From assembly GCA_950054255.1 (NCBI GenBank), contig CATLOR010000002.1:79106-143105 (forward strand): a DNA stretch of 64,000 nt, given 5' to 3'. The translations under genes were made by a program, and so were the position numbers. This document shows positions 36,531 through 45,827 of this stretch, piece after piece. The DNA is from an uncultured Rickettsiales bacterium. Lineage in GTDB: Bacteria; Pseudomonadota; Alphaproteobacteria; Micavibrionales; GCA-2720935. The first letter of the stretch is position 1, and each line of letters opens with the position of its first letter. A model generated the notes under the pieces. That model worked only from the letters and a program-made list of their open reading frames with translations, did no database searches and was not told the origin of the DNA.

Positions 36531-37375
36531 GTGCGCTCTCCTTGTTGATTAAGAAAAGCGGCTAGAAATAAATGGGGATCTTCATCCGTGAAATGACATA
36601 AATAATGGAAGCCCATTTCATGACATATGGACTTAAGGTCGTCATTATGGGCGTTAAAACGCTTTATATAGTCATCTCTAATGGATTCAGATTTGTTTAT
36701 TTTATATGTGTCTTCTGTATTCATATTTTCAAAATCAATAGATCCCTTGAAAGGAAATGTAGCTTCGCTTCTATCTAAAATTTGAATAAGGTAGCCGTTA
36801 TTTTTTTTGTTGGAAAGATGGATTAACTGTGTCTTTAAAACATCAAGCTCATATAAAAAATCACCAAAAAAGAGAGGAACCGCTTTTCCGACATTATCAA
36901 AGTTTTCTATCATGGTTTTTTGTTCAAGATGATGTGCGATTTTTTCAATCATTTGATCATTGTTGTTAAATTTTTTATCACCTATACCAAGGAGTGAAAA
37001 ATGCTCACCACTTTTTTGTAAAATAAAGCTAAGTGCTAATAAGAGTAAATGAGCACGTGTTGCCTTTGTTGGTGTTCTTCTGTTGAAACGGTAATGAAAA
37101 GAAGGGGTTTCTTGGCAAACAAAAAGCGCTTTTTGAATCGTTTCCCATTCCTTTTCTTGTAAAAATAAATGATCGTGTTTTGCGCTTTGTCGCCAATCAA
37201 TGCGACGGCTATCATCGCCCGTTAAAAAAGACCGATATTGCCAAAATTCGTGTCCCACCCCAACAGCTTTGCGCCCATGCTCACCGCTTATAAAGCTATG
37301 AGCAAGCGATTGTGCTTGGAGGAGAAGAGATTTATAGTCTTCGCTTAATTGTTTTGACTGTAATTGAAGTTGCAT
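36527..37375 (-). CDS. DUF58 domain protein
   Basis: A 282-residue protein of the DUF58 family, the usual partner of MoxR ATPases. Visible marks are SGEHGRKAVGVGHEFWQYRSF, then GDDSRRIDWRQSAKHDHLFLQEKEWE, followed by a vWA-like fold. A full MIDAS (DxSxS) is not evident: the position reads FVCQETPSF. The gene lies 8 nt below moxR and overlaps the DUF4159 gene by 4 nt. DUF58 proteins are thought to be MoxR substrates or adaptors. Confidence 0.9.
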   Translation of the reverse strand: MQLQLQSKQLSEDYKSLLLQAQSLAHSFISGEHGRKAVGVGHEFWQYRSFLTGDDSRRIDWRQSAKHDHLFLQEKEWETIQKALFVCQETPSFHYRFNRRTPTKATRAHLLLLALSFILQKSGEHFSLLGIGDKKFNNNDQMIEKIAHHLEQKTMIENFDNVGKAVPLFFGDFLYELDVLKTQLIHLSNKKNNGYLIQILDRSEATFPFKGSIDFENMNTEDTYKINKSESIRDDYIKRFNAHNDDLKSICHEMGFHYLCHFTDEDPHLFLAAFLNQQGERT

Positions 37376-37383
37376 AGCACCTC

Positions 37384-38355
37384 TTATAAGTCATGTGAAA
37401 CTTGATCTATCAAAGCATCAATCGTTAACCCATCTGCACGCGCAGAGAAAGACAATCCTATGCGATGTCTAAGGACTGGTTTCGCAATAGCAAGCAAGTC
37501 ATCTAGAAGAGGTGTTGTGCGTCCATTTAATAGAGCATAAGCACGGCATGCAGTTATAAAAGATTGCCCCGCGCGAGTTCCAGGCCCCCATTCAACATGT
37601 TTCTTAACCAGAGGATGGTGACTTGTTTCAGGGCGTAATTCTTTGAGCAGATTTAAAATATGGTCAACCAGTTTGTCACCAATCGCTAGATCTTTGATTA
37701 AATGCTGCGCCGATATTAAATCTTCCTGTGTTAAAATAGATTGAACAGCGTAACTCTCGTTTCCGCTTGTTTCTAATAAAATTTGTTTTTCAGACTTTTG
37801 GTCTGGATATTCAATATTAATCTGCATTAAAAAGCGATCTAATTGCGCCTCAGGAAGAGGGTAAGTTCCTTCTTGTTCAATCGGGTTTTGGGTTGCAATA
37901 ACATGAAAAGGCGTAGGCAGTAAATAATCTGTTCCTGCAACCGTTACTTGCTTTTCTTGCATTGCTTCCAAAAGCGCAGATTGTGTTCTCGGACTTGTTC
38001 TATTGATTTCATCTGCTAAGAGAAGTTGTGAAAAGATGGGGCCTTTTAAAAATGTAAACTTCTTAGATCCTGATTTTGTTTCATCCAAAATTTCTGAGCC
38101 TAAAATATCAGAAGGCATTAAATCAGGTGTACATTGTATGCGTTTTGTATCCAAGGATAGGACAGTTGCTAAATCTTTCGAGAGTTTTGTTTTTGCTAAT
38201 CCAGGGACACCAACTAATAAAAGGTGACCACCACTTAAAATAGTGGTGAGACTGAGATCAAGTAATCTTTTTTGGCCAATAATGGCTTTTTCAAGCTCTG
38301 TTCTAATTGTTGAGAGTTTCTCTTGTAATGTATCAACGGTAAGAGCATTTGGCAT
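37384..38355 (-). CDS. moxR: MoxR-family AAA+ ATPase
   Basis: A 323-residue AAA+ ATPase. Walker A is GVPGLAKTK (about 54-62), Walker B LLADEINRTSPRTQSALLEAMQE, sensor 1 VIATQNPIEQEGTYPLPEAQLDRF, and arginine finger and sensor 2 lie in the C-terminal lid (GPGTRAGQSFI). MoxR ATPases act as chaperones that insert cofactors or mature protein complexes. This gene heads the MoxR-DUF58-DUF4159-membrane protein operon and is divergent from cca. The symbol is a family name; the client is unknown. Confidence 0.95.
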   Translation of the reverse strand: MPNALTVDTLQEKLSTIRTELEKAIIGQKRLLDLSLTTILSGGHLLLVGVPGLAKTKLSKDLATVLSLDTKRIQCTPDLMPSDILGSEILDETKSGSKKFTFLKGPIFSQLLLADEINRTSPRTQSALLEAMQEKQVTVAGTDYLLPTPFHVIATQNPIEQEGTYPLPEAQLDRFLMQINIEYPDQKSEKQILLETSGNESYAVQSILTQEDLISAQHLIKDLAIGDKLVDHILNLLKELRPETSHHPLVKKHVEWGPGTRAGQSFITACRAYALLNGRTTPLLDDLLAIAKPVLRHRIGLSFSARADGLTIDALIDQVSHDL

Positions 38356-38433
38356 GGCTAAAAGAAGTCCCTTTGTTTAGTGGCAGATATTATTTATAGT
38401 CACGAACGAATATAGTCTTTATAATCTAGGGTG

Positions 38434-38462
38434 TTGTTGGTATAAAATCAACATCTTATACG
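38434..38462 (+). promoter_or_regulatory. Candidate cca promoter
   Basis: TTGTTG (38434-38439), 17 nt, then TATACG (38457-38462), about 40 nt before the cca start in the 147-bp divergent moxR/cca region. A TGTTG/CAACA inverted repeat overlaps it. Both elements are partial matches. Confidence 0.33.
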
Positions 38463-38502
38463 GTGAGATAATCAATAAACGAGTTAAAGGGTTTTTGTTT
38501 TT

Positions 38503-39660
38503 ATGATTTTAAAAGAAAGAAGATGGTTTGATAAAGCATCGACACAAAAAATCATAGAGATTCTTAATTCTCAAGAAGGGCATGAAGCACGTTTTGTGGG
38601 TGGATGTGTTCGTGATTCTATCATAGGGCATCCTGTGTCTGATATTGATATCGCAACGACAATGCCTCCAAAACAGGTCAGTGATCTCTTACAAGAAAAA
38701 CAGATCAAGGTGATACCAACAGGTATTCAGCATGGGACAGTTACGGCTTTGTTAGAAGGGGATAGTTTTGAAATTACAACGTTACGTGAAGATATAAATA
38801 CGAATGGCCGTCATGCTGAAGTAGCTTATACGAATGATTGGAAAAAAGATGCGTCTAGACGTGATTTTACAATGAATGCCCTTTATTTGGATCAAGATGA
38901 AAAACTGTATGATTTCTATGATGGAATGTTAGCAATAGAAAACAAGAGCATTTTATTTATTGGTAACGCTGTAGAAAGAATAAAAGAAGATTATCTCCGT
39001 ATTCTAAGATTTTTTAGATTCTCTTCATATTATGGAGAAGGGTCATTTGATGGAGGCGGTGTTGCTGCATGTGAATCTGAGAAGAAAGGTCTTCAAACCC
39101 TATCAAAAGAACGCATTAGAGATGAGTTTTTTAAAATTTTGAAAGCACCTTACCTAGTTCAGGCTTTATCTATGATGCATGAGCGAGGTATTTTGTCCGA
39201 GATTTTTCCCTCATATCAAATGAAGGGGGCTTTTGTGGGCTTTTGTACAAAAACAAGACAAGAAAAAGATGATGTTATCGTTCTTTTGAAGCTTTTAATT
39301 CTCTCTGATTTTGAACCTGCTGATATGCTTGCGAAAAGGTTTAAATTATCAAACAAACAAAAGCAAATAATTCATCAATTATATTTGTGTATAAATGACA
39401 ATGAACCTCTTTTTGCGCAACTCTATACTTTCGGTAAAGAGATTGTTGTGCCTGTTTTGATTTTTAAAGGCGAAGAAGAAAAACTCGACTATTGTCAATC
39501 ATGGAAAAGACCCACTTTCCCTATAACAGCTCAAGACCTAAAAGAGAAGGGGGTTGAAGAAGGGAAACAGCTTGGTGATATGTTGAAGAAAGCTGAGAAA
39601 TGGTGGCTTTCACATGATGCGAACCCGACAAAAAAAGAAGTTTTGGCGTTTCTCTTTTAG
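38503..39660 (+). CDS. cca: tRNA CCA-adding nucleotidyltransferase family protein
   Basis: A 385-residue class II nucleotidyltransferase. The catalytic strand reads FVGGCVRDSIIGHPVSDIDIATTMPP with the DxD metal ligands, followed by TTLREDI, RRDFTMNALYLD and the RILRFFRFSS motif. It should add or repair the CCA end of tRNAs. Poly(A) polymerase I belongs to the same family, but the alphaproteobacterial enzyme of this size is usually CCA-adding. The stop codon abuts the stop of the convergent gene with no gap. Confidence 0.93.
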   Translation: MILKERRWFDKASTQKIIEILNSQEGHEARFVGGCVRDSIIGHPVSDIDIATTMPPKQVSDLLQEKQIKVIPTGIQHGTVTALLEGDSFEITTLREDINTNGRHAEVAYTNDWKKDASRRDFTMNALYLDQDEKLYDFYDGMLAIENKSILFIGNAVERIKEDYLRILRFFRFSSYYGEGSFDGGGVAACESEKKGLQTLSKERIRDEFFKILKAPYLVQALSMMHERGILSEIFPSYQMKGAFVGFCTKTRQEKDDVIVLLKLLILSDFEPADMLAKRFKLSNKQKQIIHQLYLCINDNEPLFAQLYTFGKEIVVPVLIFKGEEEKLDYCQSWKRPTFPITAQDLKEKGVEEGKQLGDMLKKAEKWWLSHDANPTKKEVLAFLF

Positions 39661-40050
39661 TTACTCTTTATACTCTTGAGGTGAAGCGAAACTATGGTAG
39701 GCACCGTCTGTGTCTAGTTTAATGATAACAGGATTATTCTCATCAAATTGTGTTTGTTCAAAAAAATCAATACGGTTAATAAAGGCAGGGTAAGTGCTGT
39801 TTTCAATCTCTTTAAAGAACATACGTATGCCATCAAATAAGACATCTTGCATCAACATAAATCGGTCAGATAAAACAGGAATTTTATAAATATCTAAATC
39901 GGTTTTTTTGCTAAGTTCATTATACCAATTTAATCCTTGTGCATATTGCAATTTATCAAAAGACAAAATTAAAACGCATGACTTCTCTTTTGGTAAAAGA
40001 AGGCTTTCTCCTTTTAACGACTGTGCTTTTATCATTGGGAAATGAGGCAT
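39661..40050 (-). CDS. Small protein of unknown function, thioredoxin-fold-like
   Basis: A 129-residue protein without signal peptide. The segment CVLILSFDKLQYAQGLNWYNELSKK followed by a strand, LDIYKIPVLSDRF, and PVIIKLDTDGAYHSF near the end has the strand-helix-strand order of redoxin-like proteins. A redox CxxC is absent; only one cysteine is visible. It resembles in outline the mitochondrial ATP10-like or AhpC-like fold, but I cannot assign it. It converges on cca with no gap and may be read from its own promoter in the 94-bp gap behind hemF. Confidence 0.6.
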   Translation of the reverse strand: MPHFPMIKAQSLKGESLLLPKEKSCVLILSFDKLQYAQGLNWYNELSKKTDLDIYKIPVLSDRFMLMQDVLFDGIRMFFKEIENSTYPAFINRIDFFEQTQFDENNPVIIKLDTDGAYHSFASPQEYKE

Positions 40051-40144
40051 ATTCTTTGTTGATTTATTTTTTGTTGTTTATACGAAACTTTCGTTTCATT
40101 AAGCTGACTATAATATGATTTGGAAAGGGTTATCAAATAAAAAA

Positions 40145-41011
40145 TTATTCCCACACAACTTCTGGGGGCATCGACATTAGAATGGCTTCTGTGTTACCGC
40201 CTGTTTTTAAACCAAAAGTTGTGCCTCGATCATAAAGAAGGTTGAACTCCACATAGCGTCCACGCTTTTTGAGAAGCTCATAACGTTCTTTGCCAGACCA
40301 TTCTCTATTCATATGTTTTTTAACGAGCGGAGGGAATGCATCTAAAAAAGAAAATCCAATATCTTGGAGAAAATTAAAATCGGTATCCCAATCTCCTGTA
40401 TTTAAATAATCAAAAAAGATACCGCCGACCCCACGTGTTTCTTTCCTGTGTGGGAGGTAAAAATAACGATCACATTCTTCTTTAAATTTAGGATAGTAAT
40501 CTGGGTTATGTTTGTCGCAAGCCGTTTTTAATGCGGTGTGAAAATGTTGTGTATCGTCATTGTTTGGAAAGGTGGGAGTTAAGTCAGCTCCGCCACCAAA
40601 CCATGTTTTATTGTGTGTACGAATATGGCGCACATTCATATGAACCGCGGGGACAAGAGGGGAGTGCATGTGTGCAACAAGTGAAACACCAGATGCCCAA
40701 AAACGAGGGTCTTCTTCTGTGCCTGGGATTTTTTTTCTAAACTCTTCTGAAAAGGAGCCTTGAACTTCAGAGAAATTAACACCCACTTTTTCAAAAACAC
40801 GCCCTTTCATAAGTCCTATAGTGCCGCCACCACTATGGCCTTCTTCATTATCAACAAGATCACGTTCCCATGTTTTGTATGTAAATTTTCCAGCTGGTTT
40901 GTCTGCGTGTGCGGATCCTGAGTAATCATTTTCTATGGCCTCGAAAGAAGCACATATTTTATCTCTTAAGGATTGAAAAAAAGTAGTGGCTTTTTGTTTT
41001 TGTGTGTCCAT
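40145..41011 (-). CDS. hemF: Oxygen-dependent coproporphyrinogen III oxidase
   Basis: A 288-residue HemF. The family signatures are FGGGADLTPTFP, YLPHRKETRGVGGIFFDYL and the C-terminal YVEFNLLYDRGTTFGLKTGGNTEAILMSMPP. It decarboxylates coproporphyrinogen III to protoporphyrinogen IX using O2, a marker of aerobic heme synthesis. It starts 1 nt after the trmL stop, so the two are co-transcribed. The length is typical. Confidence 0.97.
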   Translation of the reverse strand: MDTQKQKATTFFQSLRDKICASFEAIENDYSGSAHADKPAGKFTYKTWERDLVDNEEGHSGGGTIGLMKGRVFEKVGVNFSEVQGSFSEEFRKKIPGTEEDPRFWASGVSLVAHMHSPLVPAVHMNVRHIRTHNKTWFGGGADLTPTFPNNDDTQHFHTALKTACDKHNPDYYPKFKEECDRYFYLPHRKETRGVGGIFFDYLNTGDWDTDFNFLQDIGFSFLDAFPPLVKKHMNREWSGKERYELLKKRGRYVEFNLLYDRGTTFGLKTGGNTEAILMSMPPEVVWE

Positions 41012-41012
41012 T

Positions 41013-41477
41013 TTATCCTCTAATAATCCGACTCATTTCGCCTAAGAACATAGCACATGAAATTGCTATGTTTAAAGAACGTGTTTCTCCGTGCATGGGG
41101 ATGGTTAAACGATCATCAACAAAAGAATGGACGAAGTCTGGTGCGCCACGACTTTCACTTCCCGCAATTAAAATATCACCTTCTTTGTATTCGTAATTTG
41201 TATAAGCTGTTGTGCTTTTTGTCGTCATGAGGATTAGGCGACGATTTGGTGTATCCGTACTTTCTAAAAAGCTGTCCCAACTTCTATGGCGTTCCCATGT
41301 TAAATGTTCAATATAATCCATAGCGGATCGTTTTATTTTCTTTTCGTCAAGTGGGAATCCGCAAGGCTCTATGATATGAAGTTTAACATGCATGCAAGCA
41401 CATAGGCGCATGATTGTTCCTAAATTTTGTGGAATTTCAGGTTGAAAAAGCGCTAAGTTTAATTGTGTGGTACTCAT
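41013..41477 (-). CDS. trmL: tRNA (cytidine/uridine-34-2'-O)-methyltransferase
   Basis: A 154-residue SPOUT methyltransferase. The typical start LALFQPEIPQNLGTIMRLCACM, the KRSAMDYIEHLTWERHRSW block and the SAM-knot motifs LIAGSESRGAPDF and LTIPMHGETRSLNIAISCAMFLGE are present. It modifies the wobble base of tRNA-Leu isoacceptors. It is divergent from petABC over a 181-bp gap, in which I see one GANTC site (about 41574) but no convincing promoter pair. Confidence 0.96.
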   Translation of the reverse strand: MSTTQLNLALFQPEIPQNLGTIMRLCACMHVKLHIIEPCGFPLDEKKIKRSAMDYIEHLTWERHRSWDSFLESTDTPNRRLILMTTKSTTAYTNYEYKEGDILIAGSESRGAPDFVHSFVDDRLTIPMHGETRSLNIAISCAMFLGEMSRIIRG

Positions 41478-41658
41478 TTATATGTGTTCTGTCTTTATCG
41501 TTAAAAATGTTGAAAATAAAGTCTTTTCATCTTGTGAAAGACACTGTATTTTATAGGTGCTTAAAAAGTAAAGAGATTCTTTTCTTGTTGGCTATTTACT
41601 TTATTTAAGCAGTGTATATACATCTTTTTGATCAAAACTTTAAGAAAGGGCTTTGCTC

Positions 41659-42210
41659 ATGGCTAACGCCGATAAAACCAAAAAACAAGACCTTCAGGAT
41701 GAAACTAAAAGAGATTTTTTATATCTGTCCGCTGGCGCAATGGCCGCTATAGGCGGTGCTAGTTTCGTATGGCCTTTTGTTGATAGCTTAAACCCTGCTG
41801 CCGATACATTGGCTTTAGCGTCTATTGATGTTGACTTATCTCCGATCCAAATTGGACAGTCTGTAACAGTTACATGGCGCGGGAAACCAGTTTTTATTAG
41901 ACGTAGAACAGCGAAAGAAATTTCTGTTGCACAAAATACAGACTTATCTGTTTTACCAGATCCTCAAGCCGATAAAGATCGTGTTCAAAAAGATGAATGG
42001 TTGATTATGGTTGGTATTTGTACGCATTTAGGATGTGTTCCTTTAGGGCAAAAACAAGCAGACATCAAGGGGGACTATGAAGGATGGTTTTGTCCATGTC
42101 ATGGTTCGCACTATGATACATCTGGACGTATTCGTAAGGGGCCAGCACCTAAGAACTTGGATATCCCTGAATATACATTCTTAACAGATACAAAAATTAG
42201 AATTGGTTAA
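41659..42210 (+). CDS. petA: Cytochrome bc1 Rieske iron-sulfur subunit
   Basis: A 183-residue Rieske protein. The N-terminal Tat-type anchor reads [17 protein letters not shown]; the usual twin arginine is Lys-Arg here. The cluster motifs [10 protein letters not shown] and [20 protein letters not shown] bind the 2Fe-2S cluster. It accepts electrons from ubiquinol in complex III. The ATG at 41659 has an AAAGGG SD; a TTG two codons upstream is less likely. petB follows after 23 nt. Confidence 0.96.
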   Translation: MANADKTKKQDLQDETKRDFLYLSAGAMAAIGGASFVWPFVDSLNPAADTLALASIDVDLSPIQIGQSVTVTWRGKPVFIRRRTAKEISVAQNTDLSVLPDPQADKDRVQKDEWLIMVGICTHLGCVPLGQKQADIKGDYEGWFCPCHGSHYDTSGRIRKGPAPKNLDIPEYTFLTDTKIRIG

Positions 42211-42233
42211 TTAATCCCTATAAGGAAAACGTT

Positions 42234-43493
42234 ATGGCTTCAAAAGCGAGAGAAAAATATGATAACCCAGTGATTGAGTGGATCGATAGTCGTTTACCAA
42301 TCTTTACAATGATGCAAAAAGAGTATGGTGTATTCCCAACACCGCGCAACTTCAATTATTTTTGGAGTTTCGGCGGGATTGCAATGCTTGTTTTGATGGT
42401 TATGATTTTATCAGGTGTTGTTCTGGCAATGCATTATGTTCCTAATTCAATGCTCGCCTTTGATTCTGTTGAACGTATCACACGTGATGTGAATTATGGT
42501 TGGTTGTTGCGCTCTATTCATATGAATGGTGCATCTATGTTCTTTATCGCTGTTTATATTCATATCTTTAGAGGGATGTATTACGGCTCTTATAAAGAAC
42601 CGAGAGAGTTATTATGGATGATTGGTGTTGTGATTTTCTTACTTATGATGGCAACAGCCTTTATTGGATATGTTCTACCTTGGTCACAAATGTCAGGGTG
42701 GGGGGCAACAGTTATTACAAATCTATTCTCAGCATTCCCATTGATTGGTGATGGCGTTGTGACATGGCTTTGGGGTGGTTTCTCTGTTGATAATCCAACA
42801 TTGAATCGTTTCTTTGCGCTTCACTTCTTGTTGCCTTTTGTTTTGTTTGGTGTTGTATTCTTGCACGTTTGGGCGTTGCATGTAACAGGCTCCAACAACC
42901 CACTAGGGATTGAGCCAAAGAAAGCATCTGATACATTACCTTTCCATCCTTATTATACGGTTAAGGATTCTGTTGGTATTTGTGCCTTTTTGATCTTCTT
43001 TGCATTCATCGTATTCTATATTCCAGATGCGTTTGTTCATGCAGATCATTATCAAAAATTTAATCCCTTAGTAACGCCAGCGCAAATTGTACCTGAGTGG
43101 TATTTCTTACCATTCTATGCCATTTTGCGTGCCTTTACGTATGATATTTCTTTCTTTGGAACGGTGATTTTACCTGCGAAATTACAAGGTGTATTAGCAA
43201 TGTTTGGCTCGATTATTATATTATTCTTCTTGCCATTTATTGATAGATCACCTGTGCGTAGCGCAATGTTCCGCCCGTGGTATCGTAAAGCGTTGTATGG
43301 GCTCGTTGTTGCTATGGTGATACTTGGTTATGTTGGTGCTCAGCACGCAGAAGAGCCATATATTACAGTTGGACAGTTGGCGACAGTTTATTACTTTGCA
43401 TTCTTTATTGTGATTATTCCTTTATTGAACAAGTATGAAAAACCATTGCCTCTACCAAGCAGTATTAGTGAAGCTGTTTTGGGCAAGAAATAA
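42234..43493 (+). CDS. petB: Cytochrome bc1 cytochrome b subunit
   Basis: A 419-residue cytochrome b with about eight membrane helices. Heme-ligating histidines lie in [21 protein letters not shown] and [30 protein letters not shown]. The quinol-oxidation site motif [15 protein letters not shown] is intact. It forms the quinone-reacting core of complex III between petA and petC. An AAGGAAAAC SD precedes the start. Confidence 0.97.
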   Translation: MASKAREKYDNPVIEWIDSRLPIFTMMQKEYGVFPTPRNFNYFWSFGGIAMLVLMVMILSGVVLAMHYVPNSMLAFDSVERITRDVNYGWLLRSIHMNGASMFFIAVYIHIFRGMYYGSYKEPRELLWMIGVVIFLLMMATAFIGYVLPWSQMSGWGATVITNLFSAFPLIGDGVVTWLWGGFSVDNPTLNRFFALHFLLPFVLFGVVFLHVWALHVTGSNNPLGIEPKKASDTLPFHPYYTVKDSVGICAFLIFFAFIVFYIPDAFVHADHYQKFNPLVTPAQIVPEWYFLPFYAILRAFTYDISFFGTVILPAKLQGVLAMFGSIIILFFLPFIDRSPVRSAMFRPWYRKALYGLVVAMVILGYVGAQHAEEPYITVGQLATVYYFAFFIVIIPLLNKYEKPLPLPSSISEAVLGKK

Positions 43494-43530
43494 TTATAAG
43501 ATAGAATTAAAATTAAGGAGACTTTTTAAA

Positions 43531-44304
43531 ATGCGTTTAACAAAAATTTTATCATATCTTATGATTTGTATAGGGCTACTTGTTACCGCGCCAGCATTTG
43601 CCGGTGGTGACAGTGTTGAACCGAAACATGAGGACTGGCAGCATGCTGGGTATTTAGGAACATTTGATAGGGCTTCTCTTCAAAGAGGGTTTCAGGTCTA
43701 TAAGCAGGTTTGTGCGGCTTGTCACTCATTAAATTTGATGAGTTACCGTAACCTTGAGATGCTTGGTTATACGGATAAAGAAGTGCGCGCAATTGCTGCT
43801 GAGGCAACGATTGTAGATGGTCCAAATGATGAGGGTGAAATGTTTGATCGTCCAGGTATTCCTGCTGATCGCTTTCAATCACCTTATCCAAATGATAATG
43901 CAGCACGCTATGCGAATAACGGTGCTTTACCACCTGATCTATCATTAATTGTTCGTGCTCGCCATCATGGTGAAGATTATGTTTATAGCCTTTTGACGGG
44001 ATATAAAGAGGCACCAGAAGATTTCGAACTTATGTCTGGTATGAGTTATAATGAGTATTTTGCAGGGCATCAAATTGCTATGGCGGCTCCTTTAAGTGAC
44101 GATATGGTTGTTTATGGAGATGGAACAGAGGCAACAACCGAGCAGATGGCTAAAGACGTGGTTACATTCTTGGCATGGACATCGGATCCACATCAAGAAG
44201 CCCGTAAACATATGGGAGTGAAAGTTTTAATCTTCCTCTTTATTATGTTTGGGTTGTTTTACATGTCTAAGAAAAAAGTCTGGCGAGATGTAAAAAAGAA
44301 ATAA
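43531..44304 (+). CDS. petC: Cytochrome bc1 cytochrome c1 subunit
   Basis: A 257-residue cytochrome c1. A signal peptide ends near APAFAGG (about residue 25). The heme motif is CAACH, the axial methionine lies in AAPLSDDMVVYGDG, and one C-terminal membrane helix (about 228-246) anchors it. The ATG at 43531 has an AAGGAG SD and starts the signal, so the longer in-frame extension that overlaps petB was rejected. A strong terminator follows the stop. Confidence 0.97.
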   Translation: MRLTKILSYLMICIGLLVTAPAFAGGDSVEPKHEDWQHAGYLGTFDRASLQRGFQVYKQVCAACHSLNLMSYRNLEMLGYTDKEVRAIAAEATIVDGPNDEGEMFDRPGIPADRFQSPYPNDNAARYANNGALPPDLSLIVRARHHGEDYVYSLLTGYKEAPEDFELMSGMSYNEYFAGHQIAMAAPLSDDMVVYGDGTEATTEQMAKDVVTFLAWTSDPHQEARKHMGVKVLIFLFIMFGLFYMSKKKVWRDVKKK

Positions 44305-44311
44305 CGAATTT

Positions 44312-44342
44312 AAAAAGGGCTTTGTGAAAAGCCCTTTTTTTT
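44312..44342 (+). terminator. Intrinsic terminator of petABC
   Basis: The stem AAAAGGGCTTT pairs with AAAGCCCTTTT around a GTGA-type loop, followed by a run of T. It sits 8 nt below the petC stop and just before the SD of the aldo/keto reductase gene. Confidence 0.85.
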
Positions 44343-44353
44343 AAGGAGATGAA

Positions 44354-45394
44354 ATGAAGTATAATAGGTTAGGGCAGAGCGATCTTAAAGTCAGTGAAAT
44401 TTGCTTAGGTACAATGACATGGGGTGCTCAAAATACAAAAGAAGATGCTTTTGAGCAAATGGATTATTCATTGGGTGAAGGTGTGAATTTCTTTGATACG
44501 GCTGAGTTATACGCGATCCCTCGTGCAAGAGAAACTCAAGGTAAGACAGAAGAAATTATCGGAGATTGGTTTGAGGCGCACGGGAAAAGAGATCACGTTA
44601 TATTAGCGACAAAAGTTGCAGGGGAAGGCGCTGCTTGGATTAGAGATTCGGGGCCTATTTCAAGGAAATCGATTAAGAGTGCTATTGAAACAAGCTTGAA
44701 GCGCTTGAAGACAGATTATATTGATTTATACCAACTGCATTGGCCTAATCGTGGAAGCTATCATTTTGGGCAGATGTTTGGCTATGATGCCTCTCATCAA
44801 AATACAGCAGAATGTGAAGATAATTTTTTAGAGGTTTTATCAGCATTGCATGATTTAAGACAAACGGGTGTTATTCGTGAGGTTGGTTTATCAAATGAAA
44901 CAGCTTGGGGGATAATGCGTTATATGCAAGTCGCCAAAGAAAATGGATTTCCAGCAATGGTTTCCATGCAAAATGAATATAGTTTGCTATACAGATTGTT
45001 TGACACGCATATGGCAGAAGTTTCTCATCATGAAAATGTCGGTCTTTTGGCATATTCTCCATTATGTCGAGGGCTGTTATCGGGTAAATATAACAGCGGT
45101 GATATTCCACAAGGATCACGCGCAGAAATCATTAAAAATTTGAATGGCCGTTTAAATGAGAAAAGTATAAAAGCATCAATTGCCTATACATCATGTGCAG
45201 AAAAATATGATTTAGACCCAAGTCAGATGGCTTTGGCTTTTGTTTTGTCGCGTCCTTTTACATCGTCTGTTATTGTTGGGGCTACTAAAATGGAACAGTT
45301 AAAAACGAATATTCTGGCAAAAGAAATCTCTTTAACGGAGGATATGATCAAAGACCTAGAAGAGATATATCATCAATATCCAATCTGTTTCTAA
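44354..45394 (+). CDS. Aldo/keto reductase (Tas-like)
   Basis: A 346-residue NADPH-dependent aldo/keto reductase. The AKR features are LGTMTWGAQN, the active-site Asp/Tyr in NFFDTAELYA, the Lys in VILATKVAG, the His in LYQLHWPNRG, and the cofactor loop SSVIVGATKMEQL. The size and TMTWG start match the Tas group. It likely reduces a carbonyl; the substrate is unknown. It follows the petABC terminator with an AAGGAG SD, so either read-through or an own promoter drives it. Confidence 0.9.
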   Translation: MKYNRLGQSDLKVSEICLGTMTWGAQNTKEDAFEQMDYSLGEGVNFFDTAELYAIPRARETQGKTEEIIGDWFEAHGKRDHVILATKVAGEGAAWIRDSGPISRKSIKSAIETSLKRLKTDYIDLYQLHWPNRGSYHFGQMFGYDASHQNTAECEDNFLEVLSALHDLRQTGVIREVGLSNETAWGIMRYMQVAKENGFPAMVSMQNEYSLLYRLFDTHMAEVSHHENVGLLAYSPLCRGLLSGKYNSGDIPQGSRAEIIKNLNGRLNEKSIKASIAYTSCAEKYDLDPSQMALAFVLSRPFTSSVIVGATKMEQLKTNILAKEISLTEDMIKDLEEIYHQYPICF

Positions 45395-45400
45395 TTTACT

Positions 45401-45754
45401 TTAGAGGGATACTTTTTTTGTGCTTCCTCGGCGTGAATGGAGGGCAAATGGAATGATTTTATTTTTGCATGCGAATTCATCTTTGAATGTTAGGCGCTCT
45501 CGTAGTACATCAATGAGCGCTGAAGAATCTGTTTCTACAACAAGAACATGTGTGTTCGGGCACATGGTAACTTTTGATCCTGATATATAGATATTTTTTT
45601 CAGCGGCGATATTGTAAACATTCATGATCGTCATTGTTGTAACAACATCTTTTCCCTCTTCTGTTGTTAAAAATCCATCAGGTGCCATTGCCACTTCTTC
45701 TTCTAGAAGATCTTCTTGTATTTTTTGATCTAGAACGAATACATGTTTTGCCAT
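45401..45754 (-). CDS. Small protein of unknown function
   Basis: A 117-residue cytoplasmic protein starting MAKHVFVLDQKIQEDLL. The ATG at 45754 has an AAGGA SD about 10 nt upstream; an extension to the ATG at 45802 is possible but has none. Alternating hydrophobic strands (MTIMNVYNIAAEKNIYISG, THVLVVETDSSALIDVL) suggest a compact alpha/beta fold. No motif is recognised. It lies behind ychF by about 70 nt on the same strand. Function unknown. Confidence 0.65.
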   Translation of the reverse strand: MAKHVFVLDQKIQEDLLEEEVAMAPDGFLTTEEGKDVVTTMTIMNVYNIAAEKNIYISGSKVTMCPNTHVLVVETDSSALIDVLRERLTFKDEFACKNKIIPFALHSRRGSTKKVSL

Positions 45755-45827
45755 ATCAAACTTATCCTTAACCCATATAATTAATTTTGAGTAGGATAAC
45801 ATTGTAGATATGTAAAATCAATAGTTA

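Noticed and set aside
40083..40136. Palindrome CGAAACTTTCG and a TTGATA/TATTAT pair before the 129-residue gene
   Set aside because: Promoter spacing is 15 bp and the palindrome is short in AT-rich DNA; too weak to list as a feature.
43435..43530. N-terminal extension of petC into petB
   Set aside because: The ATG at 43531 has an AAGGAG SD and begins the signal peptide.
43583..44014. 143-codon antisense ORF within petC
   Set aside because: It mirrors a conserved cytochrome c1 gene, has no SD and shows His/Gln-rich composition expected of an antisense frame.
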